From: CAYSDH01 sp964429805
GTDB taxonomy: Bacteria; Bacteroidota; Bacteroidia; Flavobacteriales_D; JABDKJ01
DNA: 48,274 nt
Reading direction: 5' to 3'
Assembly: GCA_964429805.1 (NCBI GenBank)
Contig: CAYSDH010000019.1
Span: forward strand, 1-48,274
Of the stretch, positions 5,863-13,282 are shown piece by piece (the stretch's first letter is position 1; each line of letters begins with the position of its first letter). The notes under the pieces are model-generated. The model was not told the DNA's origin, searched no databases, and saw only the letters and a list, made by a program, of their open reading frames with translations. Made by a program: the position numbers and the translations under genes.

Positions 5863-7266
5863 ATGAAAGCACAAGAATTATTGACACTCGGTTATCCCGA
5901 ATCAAAGAGCATAGGAATCGCATTGACTCTTTCAGGTCAAATGAAAGAATGGACTAAAAAAGATCAATTGAAGGAATTCAAAAGAATCTTGGATCGTCCG
6001 ATTAATTATCTTAAAGATCCTTTGTTTAGTGAGTTAGCCAAATCGCTCATCGAGCCTGAAGCGCCTGAATTAGGTGTGCTCCGAGACAAGGCTTTGGACT
6101 ATACTATCTATGGTTCAGAAGGAATAGAAAACGGGGCACTGGAGCAAATCAGAATAGCCATGTCCTTGCCAGTAGCAAAGGCAGGAGCACTTATGCCTGA
6201 CGCCCATCAGGGTTATGGACTTCCTATTGGTGGAGTTCTCGCCACAGAAAATGCCGTGATACCTTATGGCGTGGGAGTAGACATAGGTTGCCGAATGTGT
6301 ATGAGCATATACGAGTTGCCTGCCTCTGCGACCAGAGAGCGAAAAGAAGAGTTGAAGAAAATGCTTCTGACTAATGCAAAGTTTGGTCGTGAAACATTTA
6401 AGCGGCCTAAAGATCATGAAGTGCTGAGCAACTCGCTCTTTGATGAGATACCTCTTTTGAAGACCTTGAAGAAAAAGGCCTACTCACAGATTGGTTCATC
6501 GGGCGGTGGAAATCACTTTGTAGAATTTGGTACGGTAGAGATTTTTGAAGAGGACGATCAGATTGGCCTAAAGCCTGGAAAGTACCTCTCGCTATTGACG
6601 CATTCTGGTTCTAGAGGATTTGGTGCGACCATTGCTAATCACTACACACGATTGGCACGAGAACTTTGTCCTCTTCCTTCAAGAGCCAAGAACTTGGCTT
6701 GGCTAGACTTGGATACAGAAGCTGGTCAAGAGTATTGGTTAGCCATGAATCTTGCCGGTGATTACGCCTCGGCATGTCATCATCAGATTCATGAGCGCAT
6801 GGCGGTCGGCTTAAGAACCACTCCGTTGGCCATGATTGAGAACCATCACAATTTTGCCTGGAAGGAAAAAGATGTTGATGGAAACCAAATCATAGTGCAC
6901 CGTAAAGGTGCCACGCCAGCTGGTGAGGGAGTTTTGGGAATCATTCCTGGTTCGATGACCGCTCCGGGTTTCATAGTCAGAGGAAAAGGTAATCATGAGT
7001 CCATTAACTCTGCCTCTCATGGTGCCGGTAGACAGATGTCAAGATCAAGAGCGAAGTCAAGCATCAAGCGATCTGACATGAATGACCTTCTTGGAAAAGT
7101 AGGTGTCGAAGTCATCGGTTCTGGTCTTGATGAAGCGCCACAGGCCTATAAGGATATCCATCAAGTAATGGAGCACCAAAAAGACCTGGTTGATGTCATT
7201 GGCAAGTTCCAGCCAAAGCTTGTCAGAATGTGTGGTGATAAAGAGTTGAGAAAAATCGACTCGTAA
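5863..7266 (+). CDS. rtcB: RtcB family 3'-phosphate/5'-hydroxyl RNA ligase
   Basis: RtcB joins RNA ends carrying 2',3'-cyclic phosphate or 3'-phosphate to 5'-OH ends, using GTP and manganese, and repairs or splices tRNA. Counting from the ATG at 5863 the protein has 467 residues, a usual length. Metal and nucleotide motifs are intact: DAHQGYGLPIGGV, GVDIGCRM with C143, GGGNHF with H218, HSGSRGFG with H247, NHHNF (327-331), and the guanylylated histidine H386 in SHGAGRQMSR. The open frame extends upstream through tRNA-Gln and tRNA-Asp, but these extra codons are tRNA sequence, and P2 lies inside them; ATG 5863 is therefore preferred. It is followed by a hairpin and two RlaP-type genes. No archease or RtcA gene is seen in the window. 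Confidence 0.95.
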   Translation: MKAQELLTLGYPESKSIGIALTLSGQMKEWTKKDQLKEFKRILDRPINYLKDPLFSELAKSLIEPEAPELGVLRDKALDYTIYGSEGIENGALEQIRIAMSLPVAKAGALMPDAHQGYGLPIGGVLATENAVIPYGVGVDIGCRMCMSIYELPASATRERKEELKKMLLTNAKFGRETFKRPKDHEVLSNSLFDEIPLLKTLKKKAYSQIGSSGGGNHFVEFGTVEIFEEDDQIGLKPGKYLSLLTHSGSRGFGATIANHYTRLARELCPLPSRAKNLAWLDLDTEAGQEYWLAMNLAGDYASACHHQIHERMAVGLRTTPLAMIENHHNFAWKEKDVDGNQIIVHRKGATPAGEGVLGIIPGSMTAPGFIVRGKGNHESINSASHGAGRQMSRSRAKSSIKRSDMNDLLGKVGVEVIGSGLDEAPQAYKDIHQVMEHQKDLVDVIGKFQPKLVRMCGDKELRKIDS

Positions 7267-7290
7267 TATATCTTTAATGCCAACCACAAT

Positions 7291-7321
7291 AAGGTCAGTG
7301 GCCCTCTGGGTCGCTGGCCTT
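7291..7321 (+). terminator. Strong hairpin after rtcB, terminator or attenuator
   Basis: AAGGTCAGTGGCCC (7291-7304) pairs with GGGTCGCTGGCCTT (7308-7321) over 14 positions including G-U pairs, loop TCT, followed by only two more T/A bases (TAG). Flanking CCAAC and GTTGG can extend the stem. The short T-run suggests partial termination, which would set RtcB above the downstream nucleotidyltransferases. Confidence 0.6.
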
Positions 7322-7333
7322 TAGTTGGTCTCA

Positions 7334-8101
7334 ATGCCTAGTAAAATGAAAGAGGAAATAATGCAGGTGCTACAGCGCTTGCAAGAACAAACTGGAGTAA
7401 ACGTGTTGCTCGCTTGCGAAACAGGTTCAAGGGCATGGGGCTTTCCATCACCTGACAGTGATTATGACGTGAGGTTGATATACATGCATGAGTCGGCATG
7501 GTACAGCACACTCTTTGAGGCGAAAGACAGTCTGGAGTATATGTCAGATGATGGTGAGATAGACCTTACGGGCTGGGAGCTGCGCAAGTCTTTGCGCCTT
7601 CTGTGTAAGTCTAACGCTTCGCTCTTAGAACGACTTCAGTCACCCATAGTCTATTCGGAAAACGAAGTGTTCATGAAAAAGTTGAGGGAGCTAGTTCCTC
7701 AATTCTACTCCAAGCGAACCACGCTATATCACTATTTAAGCTTAGCCAAAAAAAGTTTGGCCCTCTGTGCCGATGACGAATACCGCTTGAAGACCTTTTT
7801 TTATGCGCTCAGAGCTACATGTGCTTGCCGATACATCTACTCCTTTGACTGTTCTCCGCCAATAGTTTTTCAAGAGATGCTTGATGGAATTGACATGAAA
7901 GATTCGCTTAAAACTCGGATACTTGAGCTTGTGAGTATGAAAGCGAATTTGAGTGAATCATATATGCATACAGGTGAACAAGAACTGATAGACTGGATGA
8001 GTCTAGCATTAGATCAATCCGAGCAAGAAGCCGATTCATTAGAAGTTTCTAATGCTGACGTGAAGGAACTAGATAAACTCTTATTTGAATCCATATCATG
8101 A
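7334..8101 (+). CDS. RlaP-type nucleotidyltransferase (Nuc-transf family), first copy
   Basis: The protein (255 residues from ATG 7334) begins with a DNA-polymerase-beta-type nucleotidyltransferase core: GSRAWGFPSPDSDYDVR at residues 31-47, with GS and the two aspartates of DSDYD that bind metal and nucleotide. A helical domain follows. It belongs to the predicted nucleotidyltransferase family PF10127, named RlaP where it accompanies RNA ligases. The real reaction is unknown; adding nucleotides to RNA ends before or after ligation is a plausible role. An in-frame TTG at 7325 and ATG at 7346 are other possible starts; no clear ribosome site decides. Its stop overlaps the start of the next gene by four bases. 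Confidence 0.82.
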   Translation: MPSKMKEEIMQVLQRLQEQTGVNVLLACETGSRAWGFPSPDSDYDVRLIYMHESAWYSTLFEAKDSLEYMSDDGEIDLTGWELRKSLRLLCKSNASLLERLQSPIVYSENEVFMKKLRELVPQFYSKRTTLYHYLSLAKKSLALCADDEYRLKTFFYALRATCACRYIYSFDCSPPIVFQEMLDGIDMKDSLKTRILELVSMKANLSESYMHTGEQELIDWMSLALDQSEQEADSLEVSNADVKELDKLLFESIS

Positions 8102-9153
8102 CCATCTCTGAGTTAAAATCGAGTAATTGTATCGTGTTTGAATGCCTGAGTGGGAGTAAGGCACAAGGCTTAGCCACTGCCGATTCTGATACCGATATAC
8201 GGGGAGTATTTGTACTTCCCGCCAAGCAATTTTTCGGCAATTCTTACCTCCCTCAAGTAAGTGATGAGCGAAATGATACCGTGTATTATGAACTCGGACG
8301 GTTCGTGGAGTTACTGTCTAAGAACAATCCTAATGCGCTGGAGCTACTGTGCACTCCCGATGAGTTCGTGCTGAAGAGAGCGCCTATGATGGATTTAATT
8401 CCACCAGCGTTGTTTATGAGTAAACGCTGTCATAAAACATTTGTCGGATACGCATCTACGCAGATTGGAAAAGCCAAAGGCCTGAATAAAAAAATAAATA
8501 ATCCTATGCCTAAAACACGGCCAACGGTACTTGATTTTTGTTTTGTCACCGACCAGCGCCATACTAAAAGTTTAACTCAGCTGCTCGAAGAGAACAGCTG
8601 GAGGCAAGAAGATTGCGGCTTGAGTAAAATGGCCAAGATGCCTGACATGTATGCGCTTTTTCATCATTCTGAAAGCATCTATGAAGGCATTTTTAAGGGT
8701 GATAACGCCAATGATGTCTGCTTGAGTAGTATCCCCAAAGAGGAAAAGATGGTGGCCTATGTGCACTTCAGAAAGTCTGCATATTCAAAGTACTGCAGGA
8801 AGCACAGAGAGTATTGGGATTGGGTAGAGAAAAGAAATGAGAGTAGATATCAATCCACAATATCGCATGGTAAGCAGTATGATGCAAAGAATATGATGCA
8901 CACCATCCGTCTGCTTCGCATGGCCAAGGAGATTGCTGAAACGGGAGCGGTTGTTGTAAAAAGGGAAGACAGAGATGAGTTGTTAGCCATACGGTCAGGT
9001 GAGTTCTCGTATGAAAAGCTGATTGAAATGTCAGAAGCATTGATGTCAGAAATTGAATGTTCTTTTGCTACATCAGACCTTCCTGCAACACCTGATTTAA
9101 AAGCGATAAATCAAGCGCTTGTGCAGATTAGAACAGACTATTACGGACATTAA
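8098..9153 (+). CDS. RlaP-type nucleotidyltransferase, second copy
   Basis: This 351-residue protein starts in the ATGA overlap with the previous gene. Residues 19-36 carry the same catalytic signature in diverged form, GSKAQGLATADSDTDIRG, so the motif GS...DxD is complete. The rest shares the family layout but is longer, with basic stretches (KKINNPMPKTRP, KYCRKHREYWDWVEKR) that could contact RNA. Having two clearly different family members in tandem behind rtcB suggests either a heterodimer or two different end-modifying reactions. It is the last gene of the unit; no clear terminator follows. Confidence 0.82.
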   Translation: MTISELKSSNCIVFECLSGSKAQGLATADSDTDIRGVFVLPAKQFFGNSYLPQVSDERNDTVYYELGRFVELLSKNNPNALELLCTPDEFVLKRAPMMDLIPPALFMSKRCHKTFVGYASTQIGKAKGLNKKINNPMPKTRPTVLDFCFVTDQRHTKSLTQLLEENSWRQEDCGLSKMAKMPDMYALFHHSESIYEGIFKGDNANDVCLSSIPKEEKMVAYVHFRKSAYSKYCRKHREYWDWVEKRNESRYQSTISHGKQYDAKNMMHTIRLLRMAKEIAETGAVVVKREDRDELLAIRSGEFSYEKLIEMSEALMSEIECSFATSDLPATPDLKAINQALVQIRTDYYGH

Positions 9154-9462
9154 AGAATACTGATCGGTTTCCTTTATTATGCGAGGCATGTTCATCTAGC
9201 TGATTGCTCCTTTGATATAATGTTGACCAATTGCTCTTTAAGACGAGGGTGATTTTGTGCGCTAATTGTAAGTGTCTCAGTGATCACTTAATCACCTTAT
9301 TCAGTCGCTATCAGCTGTTTGATTGAAGCAAAAAAAGAATGTACTACCATAAAGTCCATTTAAAGGCAATTAGACGAAAAAATAAAAAAAAAAGGAGATT
9401 CAGGTAAGCGTATTTAGGCTCAATTGCATCTAGGAGGGGTAAATCATCAAATCCCATCAAAA
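9154..9462. other. Intergenic region without recognised gene
   Basis: These 309 bases are AT-rich. No tRNA, strong hairpin or plausible reading frame was recognised. The last 60 bases contain a long A-run (about 9385-9400) with AAAAGGAG, and a GGAGGGG at 9433-9439, upstream of the next gene. Confidence 0.5.
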
Positions 9463-12400
9463 ATGAAAATTGAATCAAACTCCATATTCGCCAAAAGTAT
9501 TACCCCTTTTCTGAGTGCATTGTTCTTGCTCTTTTCTGTGCAAGCAAATGCCTGTGCAGATATTGTTCAGTTCCAATTTACTAATGGAACTCAAACAATT
9601 CTCATCTCAGATGGTGCAGCATATAACCTAGATGATTTACCAGATGATTTTTATCTAGAGGCAGTTGTCAATGGCAATGAAGAAAGTGTTTCTTTTCACG
9701 TCTCTTCATCAAACAACTCCTTCACCTACAGCGTAGTTGAGAATTATGTTCCTTACACTTTTCCAGCTGGAAACGGGGCATGGCATCTTGGAGATGGTCA
9801 TTTTAGTGTTTCCGCCAGTGCTTATTCTCACCCTTATGCTGGTGGCACTTTTTGTGATCATGAGTCAATAAACTTTACGCTGTCTGAAGGAGTGGAGACG
9901 TGCTCAGCACTTGCCGGAACACTCAGTGGAGGCGGAGATATTTGCAATATCAATGAGACGCACTTGACGGCAACTCCAAACGGAGATGCGGTTATTCCTA
10001 ACGGATATCAGACAGTCTTTGTGCTTACTCAAGGTTCTGAGTTAGTTATAATAGGAGCGGGAGCCGAAGCTGATTTTACAGTCGCTGAAGATGGTATGTA
10101 CACCATCCACTCTTTAGTGTATGACCCTTCTACTTTAGATTTGAGTATAGTCGTACCAGGTGTGACTACTGGTTTTGATGTCTTTGGATTATTGCAAGAT
10201 GGAGGCGGAGATATCTGCGCTTCACTAGATGTGGCCGGAGCACAGTTTCAGGTCGCAAATCCAAGTGCGGGTACCTTGACAGCAAATCAAAGTGAAGTGC
10301 CACTTGATGGAGGTGCAGCAACAATATCAGCCACTGCCAATGGAGACATCAATGTGCCAATGGGTTACTCTTCAATTTTCGTGTTGACTCAAGGAAGCGA
10401 GTTGACTATTGTTAATGCAGGAGGCGAGCCAAGTTTTGAGGTAACAGAATCAGGAGACTACACCATCCACACCTTAGTCTTTGACCCAACAACTTTAGAC
10501 CTGAGTATAGTTGAGCTAGGAGTAACTACAGGAGTAGATGTCTTCGGCCTTATCGTGCCAGGTGGAGGTGCAATCTGTGCCGATCTTGATGTGGCCGGGG
10601 CGCCTATTACAGTCTCTGCAGATGAGTCATGCTCAGCACATGCCGGAACACTCAGCGGAGGAGGAGATATTTGCAATATCAATGAGACGCACTTAACGGC
10701 AACACCAAACGGAGATGCAGTTATTCCTAACGGATATCAGACAGTCTTTGTGCTTACTCAAGGTTCTGAGTTAGTTATAATAGGAGCGGGAGCCGAAGCT
10801 GATTTTACAGTCGCTGAAGATGGTATGTACACCATCCACTCTTTAGTGTATGACCCTTCTACTTTAGATTTGAGTATAGTCGTACCAGGTGTGACTACTG
10901 GTTTTGATGTCTTTGGATTATTGCAAGATGGAGGCGGAGATATCTGCGCTTCACTAGATGTGGCCGGAGCACAGTTTCAGGTCGCAAATCCAAGTGCGGG
11001 TACCTTGACAGCAAATCAAAGTGAAGTGCCACTTGATGGAGGTGCAGCAACAATATCAGCCACTGCCAATGGAGACATCAATGTGCCAATGGGTTACTCT
11101 TCAATTTTCGTGTTGACTCAAGGAAGCGAGTTGACTATTGTTAATGCAGGAGGCGAGCCAAGTTTTGAGGTAACAGAATCAGGAGACTACACCATCCACA
11201 CCTTAGTCTTTGACCCAACAACTTTAGACCTGAGTATAGTTGAGCTAGGAGTAACTACAGGAGTAGATGTCTTCGGCCTTATCGTGCCAGGTGGAGGTGC
11301 AATCTGTGCCGATCTTGATGTGGCCGGGGCGTCAATCACAGTAGTTTCAGCAGATGTGTGTACAGCTTTTGCAGGTACTTTAACGGCCGATGCTGATGAA
11401 TATGCATGGAGTGGAAGCCCCATTACCGTGTCAGCTACCCCAAATGGTGATGTCAATGTACCAAACGGATACGGATCAATATTTGTGCTTACGCAAGGAC
11501 CAGACTTGGTCATAGTTGGAGCAGGAGCTTCGCCAGAATTTGAAATCAATCAGCCTGGGCAGTTCATCATTCATACGTTAGTCTATGACCCGAATACACT
11601 TGACCTTGGAATAGTAGAACTTGGTGTGACGACAGGTTTTGATGTCTTTGGACTTATAGTGCCAGGTGGAGGTTCCATTTGTGCAGATCTTGATGTTGCA
11701 GGAGCAGCTATTGTGGTTGTTGAAACTGACGGATGCGCAGCAGATGCCGGAACATTAGTCAGTCATCCAACCATCACATGTTTAAACGAAGGCACTGGTG
11801 ATATTTTTGCCCAAGAGGACATTGAGCCTGTAATTCCAGCTGGTTATGAAGTGCTGTATGTACTTACGAATGCATTCGGACTAACTATTGAAGATGTCAG
11901 CGCCTCACCAGAGTTTACAGTTGAGCACGCTGGGTTTTACAGAGTGCATACTCTCGTCTATGACCCTGCAACGCTAGATTTGAGCATCGTAGAGTTTGGC
12001 GTGACTTCAGGTTTTGATGTCAATACTCTTCTGATTCAAGGTGGTGGCGAAATTTGTGCATCGCTCTTATTGCATGCCCCATTGACGCTCGTTCTTCCAG
12101 AATATTTCTGCAACACATTCGTCTGGCACTTCCTCAACAACAAAGCGGCAGACGCAGTTGACCTCGAATCTATAGTTGATTCATACGAAGATTATGCCTC
12201 ATTTGAGAAGTCTCTTATGGTCATGAATGTGAGTGTTTATCCAAATCCTGTGACAGATGTTTTGTCCATAGACTTGCAGCTCTTAGATGATGAGCTTATC
12301 CAGATTCAGGTCATAGACCTTAGTGGGAGAGTAGTCATGGACAGAAGAATAAACAATGCTGAAGGGTTAAATCAATTAGACCTTTCTTCACTGTCAGACG

Positions 12401-12468
12401 GTCAGTACGTATTAAACATTCAGTCACAGTTTAGAGCATTCACTAAATCCATTCAAGTGAGTAAATAA
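9463..12468 (+). CDS. Secreted repeat protein with T9SS type A sorting domain
   Basis: From the ATG at 9463 the protein has 1001 residues. A signal peptide covers about the first 30 residues (ends ...VQANA). After a unique segment of about 115 residues come six repeats of about 120 residues. Each has AGTL..., a conserved TPNGD or TANGD, a VFVLTQG strand, TIHTLVYDPSTLDLSIV and DVFGL...GGG.IC..LDVAGA. The C-terminus is a type A sorting domain (VSVYPNPVTDVLSIDL to the end), which directs export by the type IX system and surface attachment or release. Repeats 1-2 and 3-4 are a 729-bp tandem duplication almost identical in DNA. The upstream in-frame TTG at 9424 would precede the signal peptide and is rejected. 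Possible adhesin or surface layer protein; no enzyme domain seen. Confidence 0.88.
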   Translation: MKIESNSIFAKSITPFLSALFLLFSVQANACADIVQFQFTNGTQTILISDGAAYNLDDLPDDFYLEAVVNGNEESVSFHVSSSNNSFTYSVVENYVPYTFPAGNGAWHLGDGHFSVSASAYSHPYAGGTFCDHESINFTLSEGVETCSALAGTLSGGGDICNINETHLTATPNGDAVIPNGYQTVFVLTQGSELVIIGAGAEADFTVAEDGMYTIHSLVYDPSTLDLSIVVPGVTTGFDVFGLLQDGGGDICASLDVAGAQFQVANPSAGTLTANQSEVPLDGGAATISATANGDINVPMGYSSIFVLTQGSELTIVNAGGEPSFEVTESGDYTIHTLVFDPTTLDLSIVELGVTTGVDVFGLIVPGGGAICADLDVAGAPITVSADESCSAHAGTLSGGGDICNINETHLTATPNGDAVIPNGYQTVFVLTQGSELVIIGAGAEADFTVAEDGMYTIHSLVYDPSTLDLSIVVPGVTTGFDVFGLLQDGGGDICASLDVAGAQFQVANPSAGTLTANQSEVPLDGGAATISATANGDINVPMGYSSIFVLTQGSELTIVNAGGEPSFEVTESGDYTIHTLVFDPTTLDLSIVELGVTTGVDVFGLIVPGGGAICADLDVAGASITVVSADVCTAFAGTLTADADEYAWSGSPITVSATPNGDVNVPNGYGSIFVLTQGPDLVIVGAGASPEFEINQPGQFIIHTLVYDPNTLDLGIVELGVTTGFDVFGLIVPGGGSICADLDVAGAAIVVVETDGCAADAGTLVSHPTITCLNEGTGDIFAQEDIEPVIPAGYEVLYVLTNAFGLTIEDVSASPEFTVEHAGFYRVHTLVYDPATLDLSIVEFGVTSGFDVNTLLIQGGGEICASLLLHAPLTLVLPEYFCNTFVWHFLNNKAADAVDLESIVDSYEDYASFEKSLMVMNVSVYPNPVTDVLSIDLQLLDDELIQIQVIDLSGRVVMDRRINNAEGLNQLDLSSLSDGQYVLNIQSQFRAFTKSIQVSK
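9893..11350 (+). repeat. 729-bp tandem duplication inside the T9SS repeat gene
   Basis: Bases near 9893-10621 recur at 10622-11350 with an offset of exactly 729 (243 codons). From about 9998 to 10604 I saw no differences between the two copies, including third codon positions; differences gather at the edges. Each unit contains two diverged 120-residue repeats. Confidence 0.9.
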
Positions 12469-12492
12469 ACCTCTGGACTAATGTCCTTATTG

Positions 12493-12525
12493 AGGCCCCT
12501 TGCATTTTTGCAAGGGGCCTTTTAT
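12493..12525 (+). terminator. Intrinsic terminator of the T9SS repeat gene
   Basis: A 12-bp perfect stem, AGGCCCCTTGCA (12493-12504) with TGCAAGGGGCCT (12509-12520), loop TTTT, followed by TTTATT. It also faces the end of the minus-strand tRNA cluster and may work in both directions. Confidence 0.9.
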
Positions 12526-12566
12526 TGATGTGTCTTGGTAAATTAGGACAGCTCGTATGCCTACTG

Positions 12567-12639
12567 TTGATCTGGCTGGACTTGAACCAGCGACCTCTTG
12601 CGTATAAGGCAATTGCTCTGACCACTGAGCTACAGATCA
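12567..12639 (-). tRNA. tRNA-Ile (TAT)
   Basis: Read on the minus strand: acceptor TGATCTG/CAGATCA, D-arm GCTC/GAGC, anticodon arm ATTGC-CTTATAC-GCAAG (outer pair A-G), T-arm GCTGG-TTCAAGT-CCAGC, discriminator A. The anticodon TAT reads AUA directly. Most bacteria use a CAT tRNA modified to lysidine for this codon. Confidence 0.85.
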
Positions 12640-12642
12640 TTG

Positions 12643-12750
12643 TCGCGCATGAAGGAATCCCTTCGGCAAGCTCAGGATAAACTTCGCTCTGTGAGCGAAC
12701 CTCCATCTACCCATAATGAGTGGGTCGCCTTACCATTGGACCAATGCACG
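12643..12750 (-). tRNA. tRNA with CAT anticodon interrupted by a 37-base insertion in the T-loop
   Basis: On the minus strand: acceptor CGTGCAT (12744-12750) pairs with ATGCGCG (12644-12650) with one T-G pair; D-arm GTCC/AGGC (three of four pairs); anticodon arm ACCCA-CTCATTA-TGGGT; T-stem GGAGG with CCTTC. Between TTC and GATT of the T-loop lie 37 extra bases (12660-12696). Taking them out restores the loop TTCGATT and a 71-base cloverleaf. The insert is part of the dispersed repeat also found at 5498-5546. It could be a dead tRNA or a precursor that needs excision. Met or Ile(CAT) identity is undecided. Confidence 0.65.
12652..12699 (-). repeat. Dispersed intergenic repeat, copy 2
   Basis: It is the same element as 5498-5546: hairpin TTCGCTC-ACA-GAGCGAA, then TCCTGAGCTTGCCGAAGGG and ATTCCTT. 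It overlaps the interrupted CAT tRNA. The similarity includes the bases that would be T-loop and T-stem of the tRNA, so the exact insertion borders cannot be fixed. Confidence 0.75.
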
Positions 12751-12760
12751 TTTTGTTTTG

Positions 12761-12832
12761 TCACGCCTAGGGGAATCGAACCCCTGCCTACTCATAGAAA
12801 GTGAGCCGTCCTGACCGTTAGACCAAGGCGCG
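12761..12832 (-). tRNA. tRNA-Glu (TTC)
   Basis: Minus strand: acceptor CGCGCCT/AGGCGTG with one G-T pair, D-arm GTCT/GGAC, anticodon arm GCTCA-CTTTCTA-TGAGT, T-arm AGGGG-TTCGATT-CCCCT, discriminator A. Confidence 0.93.
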
Positions 12833-12852
12833 TTAGATTTCTCGTCCCTGAA

Positions 12853-12879
12853 TTCTGAATTTGACCTTGGTCAAATCAG
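12853..12879. other. Hairpin between tRNA-Glu and tRNA-Tyr
   Basis: CTGAATTTGACC and GGTCAAATCAG can form an 11-bp stem with one bulged base and a TT loop. No T-run follows on either strand. It may be a spacer processing signal within the tRNA precursor. Confidence 0.4.
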
Positions 12880-12938
12880 AAAGCACTATTTCTCCCACCC
12901 GTGCTGACCTCTTTACGAGGCCCCAAGAAATCGACTCG

Positions 12939-13023
12939 TGGGGTTGGCAGAATTCGAATCTGCTCAGCCTATCAGGCAACGGATTTACAGTCCGCTCCAG
13001 CTCTCCAGCTCTGGCGCATCCCC
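12939..13023 (-). tRNA. tRNA-Tyr (GTA)
   Basis: Minus strand, class II tRNA of 85 bases: acceptor GGGGATG/CAACCCC with one A-A mismatch, D-arm CCAG/CTGG, anticodon arm GCGGA-CTGTAAA-TCCGT, long variable arm with GCC/GGC stem, T-arm GCAGA-TTCGAAT-TCTGC, discriminator A. Confidence 0.92.
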
Positions 13024-13034
13024 TTTTTGAGACA

Positions 13035-13066
13035 TAAAAAACCCGGCTTCAAAAGTGAAGCCGGGT
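13035..13066 (-). terminator. Intrinsic terminator of the 39-residue minus-strand gene
   Basis: On the minus strand a 10-bp perfect stem, ACCCGGCTTC with GAAGCCGGGT (13041-13066), is followed by six T. It lies 12 bases before tRNA-Tyr and separates the tRNA cluster from the small unit upstream. Confidence 0.9.
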
Positions 13067-13090
13067 CAATAACATCTATCGTATTATTGA

Positions 13091-13210
13091 TTAATTCGGT
13101 TCACATATATTCATGCCTTCTTGCTCTTCATTCATGAAAAGCACATCCATGCATATCTCTTGTATGCTCGATAATTTTGGATAATCTGTATGTAGCTTAT
13201 TTGTTTTCAT
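13091..13210 (-). CDS. Small protein of 39 residues, unknown function
   Basis: ATG at 13208-13210 opens a frame that ends with TAA at 13091-13093. It begins MKTNKLHTDYPKLSSIQEIC and has a second half rich in acidic residues and Met (MDVLFMNEEQEGMNICEPN), with two cysteines and no membrane segment. It has its own terminator 25 bases after the stop and another terminator just upstream on the same strand, so it looks like an independent short transcript. No homologue recognised; it could also be a non-coding RNA. Confidence 0.45.
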   Translation of the reverse strand: MKTNKLHTDYPKLSSIQEICMDVLFMNEEQEGMNICEPN

Positions 13211-13225
13211 TGCGAATTGTTGTCA

Positions 13226-13253
13226 TAAAAAAAGCCCAACATCTGTCGGGCTT
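13226..13253 (-). terminator. Intrinsic terminator of an upstream short minus-strand transcript
   Basis: On the minus strand AAGCCC (13248-13253) pairs with GGGCTT (13232-13237), with two further inner pairs, followed by a run of seven T. Only the stretch up to the divergent gene at 13482 can supply the transcript that it ends. Confidence 0.75.
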
Positions 13254-13282
13254 ATAAATTGAAATTCTTGAGTATCAATATA

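Noticed and set aside
10458..11549. Minus-strand reading frames inside the repeat gene
   Set aside because: They mirror the repeats of the plus-strand gene and have no start or composition of their own.
9463..12468. CRISPR-like repeat array
   Set aside because: The repeats are in frame, about 360 bases long and encode protein domains.
12443..12706. Protein with a PELAEG peptide on the minus strand
   Set aside because: The frame crosses a terminator, a tRNA and the dispersed repeat; the peptide is a known translation artefact of such repeats.
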